Assembly: GCF_034702125.1 (NCBI RefSeq)
Contig: NC_085880.1
Coordinates: 16,655,148-16,719,147, forward strand
Length of the DNA: 64,000 nucleotides
Source of the DNA: Engraulis encrasicolus
Lineage: Eukaryota; Chordata; Actinopteri; Clupeiformes; Engraulidae
Reading direction: 5' to 3'
Shown: positions 48,701-60,228 of the stretch, piece after piece
Numbering within the stretch: the first letter of the stretch is position 1
Layout of the letters: the number at the start of each line of letters is the position of its first letter
Notes under the pieces: model-generated
The model's database searches: none
What the model was told of the DNA's origin: nothing
The model's input: the letters and a program-made list of their open reading frames with translations, nothing else
Translations under genes and position numbers: made by a program

Positions 48701-50184
48701 GGTAACACTTTATTTTAGGGATACATCTATTAGCACTAATACATACAATATTAATGCCTGTGTAAGTAACGTGTAAGGCATGTACTAAGCAAAATAAGAC
48801 AGTTGTTAAGCATGTATTCACAAATGTCTTGTTCATGCCCAATTAGGGGTTTATTACTAATATGACCTTAGTAAGGGTCAGTAAGCCTATATTTCTAGTT
48901 GTTAGTAAGTAGTAAGTTGCAGAATACAATGTGTATAAGCTCCCGACATACTGTGTGAACAAACCCTGAACAGTGTGAAAACAGAGGTGGAATAAGGGTC
49001 CCTATTCTAAAGTGATGCATCGCTCAGACCAGATGGTTTAGGGCCCCCGCACGAGCAAGGTCCCCCTCATTACCTAGGGCCCCAACACCACCCAGGCCTG
49101 CACTACCTAGCCCCGCCCTCCTGATCAGCAAAGTGTACGGATATATTAAATAGCTCCATACTGATCAGCAGAGACATCTAGTATTTGTAAAAACCCCAAA
49201 ATACATGCAGAACATTAGAATAATAGTTTTGAAGCGAAACTAAACTATTATTTTGTGATAACTAAGTTAATGTTTGAGAACATTAGCTCCAAGAAGTGCA
49301 ATGCATGATGGGTACACAATCTAGGCCTACAGACAACCTACCCGGCTCTGCGTCTACCTACGTCCTTAGCTCCTCCCCTCACTCGTGCAATTTAGTTGTT
49401 ATCCAAACAATTTGCCATGTACATAACAACAGAAATATTATCATTGCTGCATTGGCCATGCATTGCATTTCTGACAAAGGGCGTACCCATCATGCACTGC
49501 ACTTCTTGGAGCTAAGTTTCTCAAACATTAACTTATTTATTATCACAAAGGAATAGCTTCGTTTCGCTTCCAAACTATTACTTATCGTTATATTCTGCAT
49601 CTATTGTAGGGTTTTTACAATTAAAACTAATTGGTGTATGAAAAAATGACATCTCACCACCCCACCGTCATTGAGAGGTTTACGTCCAATCCTTGCTATA
49701 TAATGCTTCCTGTTCTCCCTTTCCAAACTGAGCAGAATATGTGAGAACTTCAATTCCATATAGACTTGTGCAGAACTGATGCTCTTACACTTTACTTCCC
49801 AAGGGGGGCTGGGTAGAGTGGGGGCCCTAGGTAGTGTGGGGGCCCAAAGCCATCTGAGCTGAGCAATCCTTCACTTTAGAATAGGGACCCTTATTCCACA
49901 TCTGTTTTCACACTGTTCAGGGTTTGTTCACACAGTGTACCAGGAGCTTATACACATTGTATTCTGGCCCTTACTGCTTACTCATAAATAGAAATCTAGG
50001 TCTACTAGGTCCTTACTAAGGTTATATTCGTAATAAATCCCTTATTGTGCATGAACAAGACATTTGCGAATAAATGTCTAACAACTGTCTGATTTTGCTT
50101 AGTACATGCCTTACAAGTTACTTACACGGGCATTAATATTGTATGTATTAGTGCTAATAGATGTGTCCCTAAAATAAAGTGTTA

Positions 50185-50186
<2 letters not shown>
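48701..50186. mobile_element. 1.49-kb foldback element with arms of several hundred bases
   Basis: The left end GGTAACACTTTATTTTAGGG is mirrored by the right end CCTAAAATAAAGTGTTACC. Inverted similarity continues inward: 'ttaatgcctgtgtaagtaac', 'acaaaccctgaacagtgtga', 'aataagggtccctattctaa', 'gctccaagaagtgcaatgca' and 'catgatgggta' all recur inverted on the right. The left arm reaches about 49320, the right arm starts about 49478, and a spacer of about 155 bases separates them. The right arm has an extra segment at about 49632-49800. No transposase frame. Confidence 0.88.

Positions 50187-50257
<71 letters not shown>
50187..50257. repeat. (AC)n array, right side of the foldback element
   Basis: An AC array beginning immediately at the element's right end. 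Confidence 0.95.
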
Positions 50258-50258
<1 letters not shown>

Positions 50259-50980
50259 TTACATTTTAGGCTACAGGGCTAACCAACCCACCTGGGTAGC
50301 TTCACTTCTGTCATTCTGCTATTCTTGTTCCCTCTCTCCCTCTCCGATTCTCTTTTTCTCTCTCCCCCTGTCTTATACCCTTGTTTTCTCCTTCCCTCCG
50401 CCTTTATCTTTGTCTCTATGTATTTCCTGTACACATACACAGCCAATGTAGGTGGTAAGAAAACAGAAGATACGCCTCCACCTAGAGTAAGAAAAATACC
50501 AATACCGTTTAGAGAACAGATTTATGCCTTCAGGACTACAGAGCGCCTCGTAGCATGCTGCAGTACATTGTAGATGTGTAAAGGTGAGAGTAGACTAATC
50601 CACATCCTGCGATGCAGCGCTGTGAAGAGAACACTAGCTGACACGCAGAGGTCAGTCAGTCAGAACATAAATGATGATGAGAAAAAGAGAGGGGGGGGGG
50701 AGGAGCACCATTCAGTGTTGTCAGTGCCGAACAGCCCAGGTGGTTCAATGCAAAAGGAAGGTAACGGAAAAGGCAAGTGCTGGAAGACTGCCTTCCCATG
50801 AACGCAGAGCAATTCTCTAAAGACTGCATTCCTATAATCATAATACTGTAGCCCCATAATTATACAAACAATTTCCACTTAGCCCTCTCTCATTTCAAAC
50901 CGCCACGGAGAGCTATTTAGAAATGTTCATCTACCTGCTTGTCAGTTATTTGGGCATTTTGGCATTTGCATCAAAGCGTG

Positions 50981-51103
<123 letters not shown>

Positions 51104-51204
51104 AGGCTAAGGGTTTTTTGGCCAATCATCTGAAGGTAGGTGGCAGCCTGGGAACTGCATTTATGCTTTGGCTCCTCTAGATACTACTGGTATATTCTAG
51201 CTAC

Positions 51205-51438
51205 AAGGGTGGGACTGGTCATCTGGCATACCGGGCCTTTCCCGGTGGGCCCTGCACCCTCGTGGGCACCTATTTTCAGAAATGTTAAAGTTAAAAAAAT
51301 AAAAAATAAAACATTTCTGAAAATAGGGGCCCACGAGGGTGCGGGGCCCACCGGTGCGTCAGTTCTGTGCCGCTAATTATGAGGGGGCCCTTTAAGCCAA
51401 AAGTGCCCGTGCCCTGTTTCTCCCCCAGTCCAGCCCTG
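51205..51438. mobile_element. hAT-type element with an internal 45-bp hairpin, perfect 8-bp target duplication
   Basis: Ends AAGGGTGGGACTGG and CCAGTCCAGCCCTG. The 8-mer ctagctac flanks it at 51197-51204 and 51439-51446. Inside, 51242-51286 and 51310-51354 are inverted copies matching at 43 of 45 bases with an A/T-rich 23-base loop. Confidence 0.9.
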
Positions 51439-51786
51439 CTAGCTACCACAGCATATTTGGCTATTCTACTGTACATACTATACTGTATATTCCATGACAA
51501 CAAGTAGTATTTCCTATAAGAAGACAAATGCTTATCACTTTTTAAACTCATCAAAGCAATATACAGCTTTCGTATTATTTTGCCACAGCCTTCTCTTACG
51601 AAAATCGACCATGATTTTAGTGACCATGGTTTTACTGTAGTATCCATGGTTTCTCTAAGTATTCTGAACCAACCATAGTATTACTATGGTTTATCCATGT
51701 TTTTTTGGGTAACCATGAAAACCGTGGTTCCTGACCATCCATGGATCATTATTCATGCTTCATGTTTTTTTCAGCGTGATTTGTGT

Positions 51787-53180
51787 CTACACTGTAAAAA
51801 ATAGCTGTTAATTTAGGGCAATTCTGCAACAGCATTCTACTGTTTTTCGAAAAAACAGACAACTACTGTGAAAATACTACTTTGAGTCACATATTGAGCA
51901 TAAACAGTAAGTACTGCACAATAGCAGCATTCGCCGTTGTGGAAACAACCAAGTTATTTTAGGCAGCACCATTGAAACCCATTCATCCTCCACTTGTCCG
52001 TGATCACCATCAAGCTTCAATACCACCTGAAGAACTTAAGTCATTCTCACTGGTTAAAGATTCTCTGATACTATCAAGCATGATGAAACAATTTCTAAGG
52101 AAACTACAATACTTAAAAAGTGCTTGATGCAGCAAAGTATGAGTAGCACATGCATTTTGATAGTGATGAACGTATGAATGGCTGAAACATTTTAAGAACT
52201 TGCAACACTCTTGCAACAAGCAGTCCCATCTAAACCAATCTGCTAATCAGTGCCTGGCCTCACCTGAGTACTAAGGGCTGTTATGCCATTATTCAATTAC
52301 GACCTTCACCTGCCAAATCCCTGATGACTCTGGTCACATGGTACCCTTGCACCTGTATATAAATCTGGACTATCAACACTTCAGTTACTTGCCTGCCTGC
52401 TGGCTGGCCTGCATGGCACAGCATAGCACTTGCTTGCCTACAAGCTTGCTTAATTTGTCACATCGTTGCATATAATGTGCCTGCTGCAAATTAGGCATTG
52501 CTTTGAGAGCTAGCTTGTAGTGCTGCTTTTTTGCTGTGCTACTTGATGCAAATTACGTTTTTACAGACTGACCAATGCTATTTTCATCATTGGCTCATCA
52601 AGAGCTGATACATTAAAAAGCCCCCCTCACACACTCCCACTGTCATTGTAACATAGCACTGCCTAGGCCTGCACTGAAATTGGATTCATGCCCCACACAT
52701 TCAAAGGACCACCGCAAACCAGCATCTCAATATAGCATAGTGGCGGAATGGTATCATGCTCAAGTCACTTCAGTCATGGTGACCGATGGGACGGTGGGGC
52801 GGTAACATGGCCAGGGTATGGAGAATGATGGGTGGGAGGGAAGTTGCCATGGCTATATTCATGAATGCAACTATGATCCAGTAATTGCCTGCTATCTCAC
52901 AGTACATCTTCAACTTTTTAACTGTAGTGTACCGTTATTTTACTTATACTACTGTATAAATATTGTAGAGCACTTTCAGTTTAACAATACTAATACTGTG
53001 AACGTTCTGTAGAGTACTGTTATTTTAACAGTTCAATTGCTGCTGAAAAATAGTTATATACTGTGGTACATTAAACAGTACTGAGCTGTATTTATGTTTG
53101 TTGTGAAATAACAGTAGAATTACAGGTAAATATAATTGCCAGTAACTGCCATTATTTTGCAGGGAAAATCTCTTACAGTG
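51787..53180. mobile_element. inner TA-flanked element
   Basis: Left end CACTGTAAAAAATAGCTG, right end TCTCTTACAGTG, with TA outside both ends. It splits the outer palindrome exactly near its centre. The interior has a TATATAAA at about 52359 and a truncated antisense SINE at 52635-52800, but no reading frame of note. Confidence 0.7.
52635..52800 (-). mobile_element. truncated antisense SINE, same family as 40020-40305
   Basis: 'Cactgtcattgtaacatagc', 'actgaaattggattcatgcc' and 'ggcggaatggtatcatgctc' parallel the 40.0-kb copy in the same order. The tRNA-like head is missing. Confidence 0.6.
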
Positions 53181-53266
53181 TATGGTTTAACCATAATCAC
53201 AAATCACGCTAAGAAAACATGGTTAATTGTGGGTTTCATGGTCACCCAAAAAAACATGAAAACTTG

Positions 53267-53460
53267 TTCCCAGCTGTGGTGTAATGGTCAGGGAGTTGGA
53301 CTGAAGATCACAGAGTTGCAGGTTCGAATTCCACCCTTACCTCTCCCTACACCTCCATCCATGACTGAAGTGCCCTTGAGCAAGGCACCTAACCCCACAT
53401 TGCTCCAAGGACTGTCACCAATATGTGTCTTTGATAAAAAAAAGCGGCAGCTGAGTGAAA
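53267..53460 (+). mobile_element. tRNA-derived SINE (third family)
   Basis: Head 'cagctgtggtgtaatggtca' (A box) and 'gttgcaggttcgaattcc' (B box), then 'gccct-tgagcaaggcacc', 'attgctccaaggactgtcac' and a decayed tail 'ttgataaaaaaaagcgg'. The full-length partner of the fragment at 31773-31890. Confidence 0.8.
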
Positions 53461-53799
53461 AACCATGGTTAGTTTCAGGGTAAAACCCCATGGTTAATGT
53501 TATAGTCAAACCATAGTCAAACCAGAGACGGTCTATTATGAATTACAGAATTAAAAGAATCTTTGGTCAAACCAAAAACTGTGCCGAACCATGCTTTAAA
53601 AAGGTATGAAATCATGGTTTACCATGGTCGATTTTCGTGAGGGTTACCTTTTCATTATCCTTCCCATCCCTTTTATTATTATTCTCAAATGATGCCTTGG
53701 TTGGGTGGTGTAACCCGCAAGTGTATCCTTGACCATGGAACTGAACTACAGGGATTAAGTTCCAGCATGTGTTATGTAAGGTCAGGAAGCTTTTCAGAG

Positions 53800-53872
53800 G
53801 TGCGTGTGTGTGTGTGTGTGCGTGTGTGCATGTGTGCATGTGCGTGCATGTGTGTGCGTGTGTGCTTGTCTT
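53800..53872. repeat. imperfect (GT)n array
   Basis: GT units with GCGT and GCAT interruptions. Confidence 0.9.
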
Positions 53873-54532
53873 TGTGAGGGGGAAGACAGAGGGCATATCT
53901 TTCTGTAGCACTACTGGTTGTGCAAAGCACCGACAAAAGGCAAGGTCTGGCATTCTGATACAGTTGTCGGATTCTGTGGAAAAAATAACATTTCCATTCA
54001 TTTCATATTTATTAACTGTGAATGGTTATGTAACAGTGAAATACTGTTGTTGAATGTTGATCATTCTCAGATTAACCTGATGAACGTCTAAAAAAAGAAA
54101 TGTTCTTACCAAATGTAGAAGTTACTGTGAAATGGACTGAGCATGTGAATTTTATAGGTTCCTAAACTGACTACAAAGAAATTTAAATTACCTAAAACCC
54201 CTTGTTTTCCCCCTAAATGTGATCTGCACTGCGAAAACACTATCAAGTAGAATGCAATTACCAAAACCAAACAGTATTTAACACAGAGTTTGAAAATGTC
54301 ACAAAGCCGCTGTGTTGTCACTACCTCTGTTGTTGTTGTTGTTGCTGTTGTTGTTGTTTTTTCTGCTAAGGATGCTAAAGAGGTGCAGAGTCTTTAGTGA
54401 GCACAAACTGTGCCGACGCAGCTCCAGGGCCTGTCACCATGATAAGGAGAGGTCACCACAGTCTCATAATCTAGTCCAGCAGTTTACAGCTTCTGCCTCA
54501 AGGGAAGCTTCATATAGTTGCACAGTCAGGGG
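53873..54532. other. intergenic stretch with a TTG triplet array at 54327-54360
   Basis: No gene supported. About ten TTG units, one of them TGC-interrupted, run into a T stretch. Confidence 0.45.
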
Positions 54533-54683
54533 CCGCTGACAGCTTTGGCTGGGCCCAGGACGTAGTCATCTGAAAGGGCCCCCCAACTCCACCCAATGCT
54601 ATTGAGGACCAAATTAAGCCCCCCCCCAGTCTCCCTGGGCCCGGGATAGCTGACCCATTTGTCCCCCCTTGTCGGCTTCCCTG
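54533..54683 (+). mobile_element. MITE family F1, copy H
   Basis: GGGGCCGCTGACAGCTTTGG, GGGCCCGGGATAGC and end GGCTTCCCTG. Flanks tagttgca and cagctgca match at 6 of 8 bases. Confidence 0.8.
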
Positions 54684-54954
54684 CAGCTGCACAAGCATGG
54701 TGCGCCTGTGTGGGCAAACTATGGGCCTCCCATGTGGCAAAAGAAGAATAGAAGACAGAAGACAAAAAAGACAAAAAGATAAATTAAATAAAGAGAGGAG
54801 TGAGTACAGTATTGGCTGTGTGAATCCTGGTTGTTGTTTTTTTGGAGCACAATACAGTGCGTGTAACAGAGGCCAACCAGCAGAGTTCGGCGTGGAACGT
54901 TAGTAAACCTCCCTCCTGGAGCCTCAATACAGTGCGGTAGCGTTGGGCTATGGG

Positions 54955-55040
54955 ACCGGCTCTTTAGCTCAGTGCGCTCGTACTGTGACTCCCACTGCCA
55001 ACCGATGTAGTTGACAAGGTGGCAAGTTCGCGCCCCAAGG
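54955..55040 (+). mobile_element. tRNA-like sequence, probably a SINE head
   Basis: 'Ctctttagctcagtgcgctc' resembles a tRNA 5' half and A box, and 'ggcaagttcgcgcccc' a B box, 63 bases later. No cloverleaf with a proper acceptor stem can be drawn and a CA-rich stretch follows, so a SINE relic is more likely than a tRNA gene. Confidence 0.4.
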
Positions 55041-55205
55041 GGGACAAACTGTGCAGGAACACCTCCATCACACATCCATATCACACACACACATGAATTT
55101 GTTCACACATGCACGTACACACACGCCCACTCTGACAGAAAGAGTGGAGTCACAGAAAAGATGTGTCATTTTACAGTGCTAATTTTTGCTAAACAACCAG
55201 ATAGC

Positions 55206-55947
<742 letters not shown>

Positions 55948-56045
55948 AGATTAGAAGAAGAAGACGAAGAAGAAGAACTAGAAGAAGAACTAGAAGAAGA
56001 ACTAGAAGAAGAACTAGAAGAAAAAGAAGAGGGAGGAGGAGGAAG
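55948..56045. repeat. GAAGAA / AGAAGAACT imperfect repeat
   Basis: GAA triplets with a recurring 'gaagaactagaa' 12-base variant, four copies. It yields an acidic Glu-rich open frame (Leu-Glu-Glu-Glu repeats) of 64 codons that is most likely not a gene. Confidence 0.85.
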
Positions 56046-56548
56046 AGAAGCAGATGAAAGATGGCGCCAAGCTACATGTATTTTCTAATTGTATTTCCCA
56101 ATGCTAATAAACAGTGATGATAACCACACATTTACATAGCGGTCCAATGTACAAGATACCTATTTCAGAGTTAAATTATTACAATATGAATATCAGCGAC
56201 ACAATGTGAAACAAAATATATATGCCTAGCAGGAACCAGCAAGACATGCAGACAATAAAGACTTCCCAGATAGCGCCCTGAAAAAACAGAGCCTGTGACA
56301 ATGTCAGTACAAATCATCAGTAAACAAAAGAAAAACAAAGCGCCGCACGGCACCGCGCCGCGTCGCGCCAGGCTATCTTTGTAAAGGCATATCGCCTTCA
56401 GACGGTCTGACAGCCCACAGATGAGACTGCGACTGAGGACAGATTAGCAGCGTAGAATGGAAGCACTTCATCTTTGAAGTCGTGCAGTGCAGGTGCATTC
56501 GAGTTCAAGAGGCACTCTTTGACAATGACTTGAAGTTGTGACTGCGTG
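56046..56548. other. intergenic stretch, no feature recognised
   Basis: A CG-rich patch with 'gcgccgcacggcaccgcgcc' at about 56340-56360. No gene supported. Confidence 0.4.
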
Positions 56549-56704
56549 CAGGGAAGCCGACAGAGAGGCACAAAGGGGTCAATTGTCCTGGGCCCAGGGA
56601 GAGAGGGTGCCCAGAAATGGGTCCCCATTACATTATATGTATTAGGTGGGGGGGGCCCTTTCAAAACACTTTGTCCCGGGCCCAGGAAAACTCCAGCGAC
56701 CCTG
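56549..56704 (-). mobile_element. MITE family F1, copy I (antisense)
   Basis: 156 bp from CAGGGAAGCCGACAG to AGCGACCCTG. Flanks actgcgtg (56541-56548) and actgcatg (56705-56712) match at 7 of 8 bases. Confidence 0.88.
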
Positions 56705-57551
56705 ACTGCATGTGCTTGCCTCATACTGCAGCCTGTGCTGTGCTCCTGTGCTGTGTTGTATGTACTTGCAATACAAGGCAGTGTGTGTGCTTCACGTGTG
56801 TTAGTGTGTATGTAAGTGGTTGACATGTTATCAATGCTTCTAAGGTTAACATTCAATCCTTGAAGGAAAATTGTGGTAAAATACAGAAGCAGCAGTAAAT
56901 GGCAGGTGAAAAGCGGCAGACAAAGTTCAATCTGGTCCCAGACTTGAAGAGAAAAATAACTAAGAATGTCAAAACAAAAATAACTATAATGTCAAAATAA
57001 GAAGTAAATCTCTAGCTAGCCGATTACAATATTTGCTGCAGTTGTCTGAGATTTCAGGTTTTTAATACGTGAGAACAAATGTCTTTTTTTTGGGCGCCAT
57101 TTACAGTCAGTGTTCCATACCCTCTGTCATCCACCTTGAAATGATTGACAAGCAATTCCATTGTAATATGAAGCAGAAATTTGCAATCGCCCAGCCCACT
57201 TGAAATCAAATAGGCTGTATGTGGCCCCTGATATGAACAGAAATGACTTTTACATTCCTGTACTAAGCCATTGCAACGTCCTACTGTAGTGCTCCAAGTG
57301 GTAAGGGTTAACTGTTTGGGTTAACTTACCAGCCAATTGCTAGCTCATCCTGACAAAGCAGTCCACCTCCACAGAACATCCCCACAGTGACTCTGGAATT
57401 GTGTTTTAATTGAGGGAAGCCCCTGTGATCGGTTGGTGCATATGTTCTCAGAATATGGTGCTACACCCCTGAGTCTGAGCATGCCTTTAGGAGCCCATCA
57501 GCGCCAGACAGGAGCAGATGTTGGGAGAAGCCCTTTCTGCAGACTTGTGGT
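56705..57551. other. intergenic stretch, no feature recognised
   Basis: About 850 bases of non-repetitive sequence without a coding signal. Confidence 0.4.
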
Positions 57552-57787
57552 CGGGGCCGCTGACAGCTTTTGCCGGGCCCGGGACAAAGTAATCTAAGGG
57601 CCCCCCCCCACCCAATACAATGTAATGTATTGAGGACCCAATTATGGGCCCCCTTTACCCCCTTGTCCCCCTCTGTTGGCTTCCCTGTGTATTTGTGGTA
57701 GAAGTGAGGTATGGTATGGGCCCCCTCTCTCCCAGGGCCCGGGACAACTTACCCGTTTGTCCCCCTCTGTTGGCTTGCCTGTGTATT
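57552..57787 (+). mobile_element. MITE family F1, copy J, with a duplicated right end
   Basis: CGGGGCCGCTGACAGC, GGGCCCGGGACAAAG, then the right end 'tgtccccctctgttggctt' followed by 'cctgtgtatttgtggtag' occurs twice, about 57663 and 57758. The duplicated unit includes flanking host DNA. The first right end lacks the CCCGGGACAACTTACCC part, which the second keeps. Confidence 0.75.
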
Positions 57788-58164
57788 TGTGGTAGCAGTG
57801 AGGTATAGTACTGAATGAACTATGCCTCATTATGTCAATATTATTCACACGTGGCATTTGAAAGCTGTTTGGTGGTTAAAAATGATTCAGAACAAGTCAT
57901 GCTTTTTTGATCGGCAATATCACGCCGCTGTGATTTACTACGTTTTGCCCTAAGCTTGACACTGGGAATAGAGCAGTACATCATGAAGACTTGTGGGCCG
58001 TTGTTGTCCCCCGTTGTACATCTAACATGCGTGTACCTGAGAATGAAGCCTTGCCTTTCCTAGCCTAGCCTAGCGACTGCAGGGCTACAACACATGACCT
58101 TGATTATGGAGACATGTTGCAATCAATATTTAGCTGTGTCAGGGCCATGAGCCATGGGGGCTAA

Positions 58165-58192
58165 CCGCTAGCCATCTCTCTCTCTCTCTCTC

Positions 58193-58283
<91 letters not shown>

Positions 58284-58318
58284 CCTTCTCTTTCTTTATT
58301 TTTCTCTCCCCTTCTCTT

Positions 58319-58362
<44 letters not shown>
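58165..58362. repeat. (CT)n microsatellite, interrupted
   Basis: Three CT runs separated by CCTTTTT and CCCCTTCTCTTTCTTTATTT breaks. Confidence 0.95.
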
Positions 58363-58365
<3 letters not shown>

Positions 58366-58572
58366 TGTTCTTGTGTCTGACGACGGGATCAAAGCACACA
58401 CCGCTTCATCTATCCATCTTACCTCAACCTGTGTCAGTGTCGAGGTGAAACCACTCTGTCACAGGTGTTTCTGTCAAAGCGCCGTTTTGTCGTTTTTGTC
58501 TCTGCAAAGCCCCGGCCCATCTGCTCAAAGCACCACTCATCCATCCATGACACACACAGAGAGGCACAGCTC

Positions 58573-58680
<108 letters not shown>

Positions 58681-58853
58681 CGCACACCTCCATTCTCTAT
58701 GTTTAACCAAAATGATGGCGGTTTGAATAGACCATTTGAATCAATCCACCTCTTTACAACCCCTGCTGTTCAATTTTTTTGTAGGATAAGTAAAGATTGT
58801 GAATTAATAATAAAAAAGAACTCCATAATAATTTAGGAATATGTAATATGATG

Positions 58854-59218
58854 TTAAAGGGACACTGTGTGAGATTTTTAGTTGTTTATTTCCAGAATTC
58901 ATGCTGCCCATTCACTAATGTTACCTTTTTCATGAATACTTACCACCACCATCAAATTCTAAGTATTCAGTATGACTGGAAAAATTTCACTTTTCATACA
59001 TGAAAAGGGGGATCTTCTCCATGGTCCGCCATTTTGAATTTCCAAAAATGGCCATTTTTAGCTACAAAAATGACTCTACTTTGACCATACTAGAAAATGT
59101 GTCTATTACTTAGTAAACTTTCATGAAAAGATCAAATTTGGCAATAGGCAGCCCAGTTTCAATGAGCAGCATAGTTGCAGTACCTTTTTTGGCCATTTCC
59201 TGCACAGTGTACCTTTAA
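58854..59218. mobile_element. TTAA-flanked MITE (piggyBac-like), copy 2
   Basis: Starts TTAAAGGGACACTGTGTG and ends CACAGTGTACCTTTAA, with TTAA at both borders. Interior words are shared with copy 1 at 29700 in the same orientation. It is slightly longer than copy 1. Confidence 0.85.
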
Positions 59219-59266
59219 GGAACAACACAGCGGCTCTGGAGAGCGTGTTGGTATCGGAAGTGAGTG

Positions 59267-59281
59267 AGTGTGTGTGTGAGT

Positions 59282-59376
<95 letters not shown>
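59267..59376. repeat. (GT)n microsatellite
   Basis: A GT run with minor GAGT and GTTT interruptions at the left. Confidence 0.95.
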
Positions 59377-59378
<2 letters not shown>

Positions 59379-59746
59379 AGTGACTCCGTAATGACGAGGC
59401 GAGTGGAGCAGCTGGCGGGGGAGAGGCCCGGAGATTCCATTAGAGTGCCACGGCTCGACTCCCTACGCTTCTGACAGGCCACGCCGCACCGCGCCGCACA
59501 AACGGGAGACGCAAGCGAGCAACAGCTCTCTCCATTTCCTCTCTCATCCCTCACATGAGGCAGGCAGGCCTTGGAGCTACGCTGGCAACGTGATTAATAG
59601 AAGCTAACAGCTGCTCTTGCTTGCTGCTTTAAGATACACTCTATTGGCAATACTTCTTCTTAAGTTTCTTGTGAATAGAAAAGGGAATGATCGAAGCCTT
59701 CATTGTACGCGCGTGTGTGAGGCGAGGTCGGGGGGCATGCAACCCA

Positions 59747-59920
<174 letters not shown>

Positions 59921-60087
59921 CAATCTCAGAAGATTATCCATCGTCCCTCTCCATCCCCATGCAAATAAAGCCAGCTATTTTGTTAATTTCTTTTGCCAAA
60001 TGTAGATTGGCCACAACATAAGACAGTGAAAATAAAGATGAATATCCGCACACTGCTTCCATGTTGCTTTTTAAAAAAGAAAATCCC

Positions 60088-60126
60088 AAGTGAGTGCTTT
60101 CGAGCTAGTCGCTCTTCATCAAACTT
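60088..60126 (-). ncRNA. hammerhead ribozyme-like motif, copy 1 (C3 to U change)
   Basis: Minus-strand order: AAGT, TTGATGA, A, GAGC-GACTA-GCTC, GAAAGCACTC, ACTT. AAGT pairs with ACTT (stem I, 4 bp), GAGC with GCTC (stem II, 4 bp), AG with CU (short stem III), and C17 is present. The first core base is U instead of C3, which should abolish or strongly reduce cleavage. Confidence 0.55.
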
Positions 60127-60192
60127 CTTGACTGTCCTGTCTAAAAAAAGAAAATAGTGGAACCGCTGCTGCCACTGGCCCACACGTCTGAT

Positions 60193-60228
60193 GAGTCTGA
60201 TGATGAGCGACCTCAAAAGCCCTCACTT
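60193..60228 (+). ncRNA. hammerhead ribozyme-like motif, copy 2 (G12 to A change)
   Basis: Plus-strand order: GAGT.. with AGT pairing ACT (stem I, extendable by a G-U), CTGATGA at 60197-60203, stem II GAG-CGAC-CTC, then AAAAGCCCTC. The three core bases after stem II should be GAA; here the first is A, a damaging change. It is the inverted partner of copy 1. Confidence 0.5.

Larger units (their letters stand above)
51593..53642. mobile_element. outer palindromic element of a nested insertion ('accatgg' family)
   Basis: Left end CTTACGAAAATCGACCATG, right end inverse CATGGTCGATTTTCGTGAGG. Both halves are full of 'accatggtt' words. Inward, 'cagcgtgatttgtg' (about 51772) is mirrored by 'cacaaatcacgct' (about 53199). 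The centre is displaced by another element and the right half by a SINE. Confidence 0.8.

Noticed and set aside
54074..54110. CTGATGA followed by GAAA, a possible further hammerhead
   Set aside because: The sequence between cannot form stem II and no stem I or C17 context is present.
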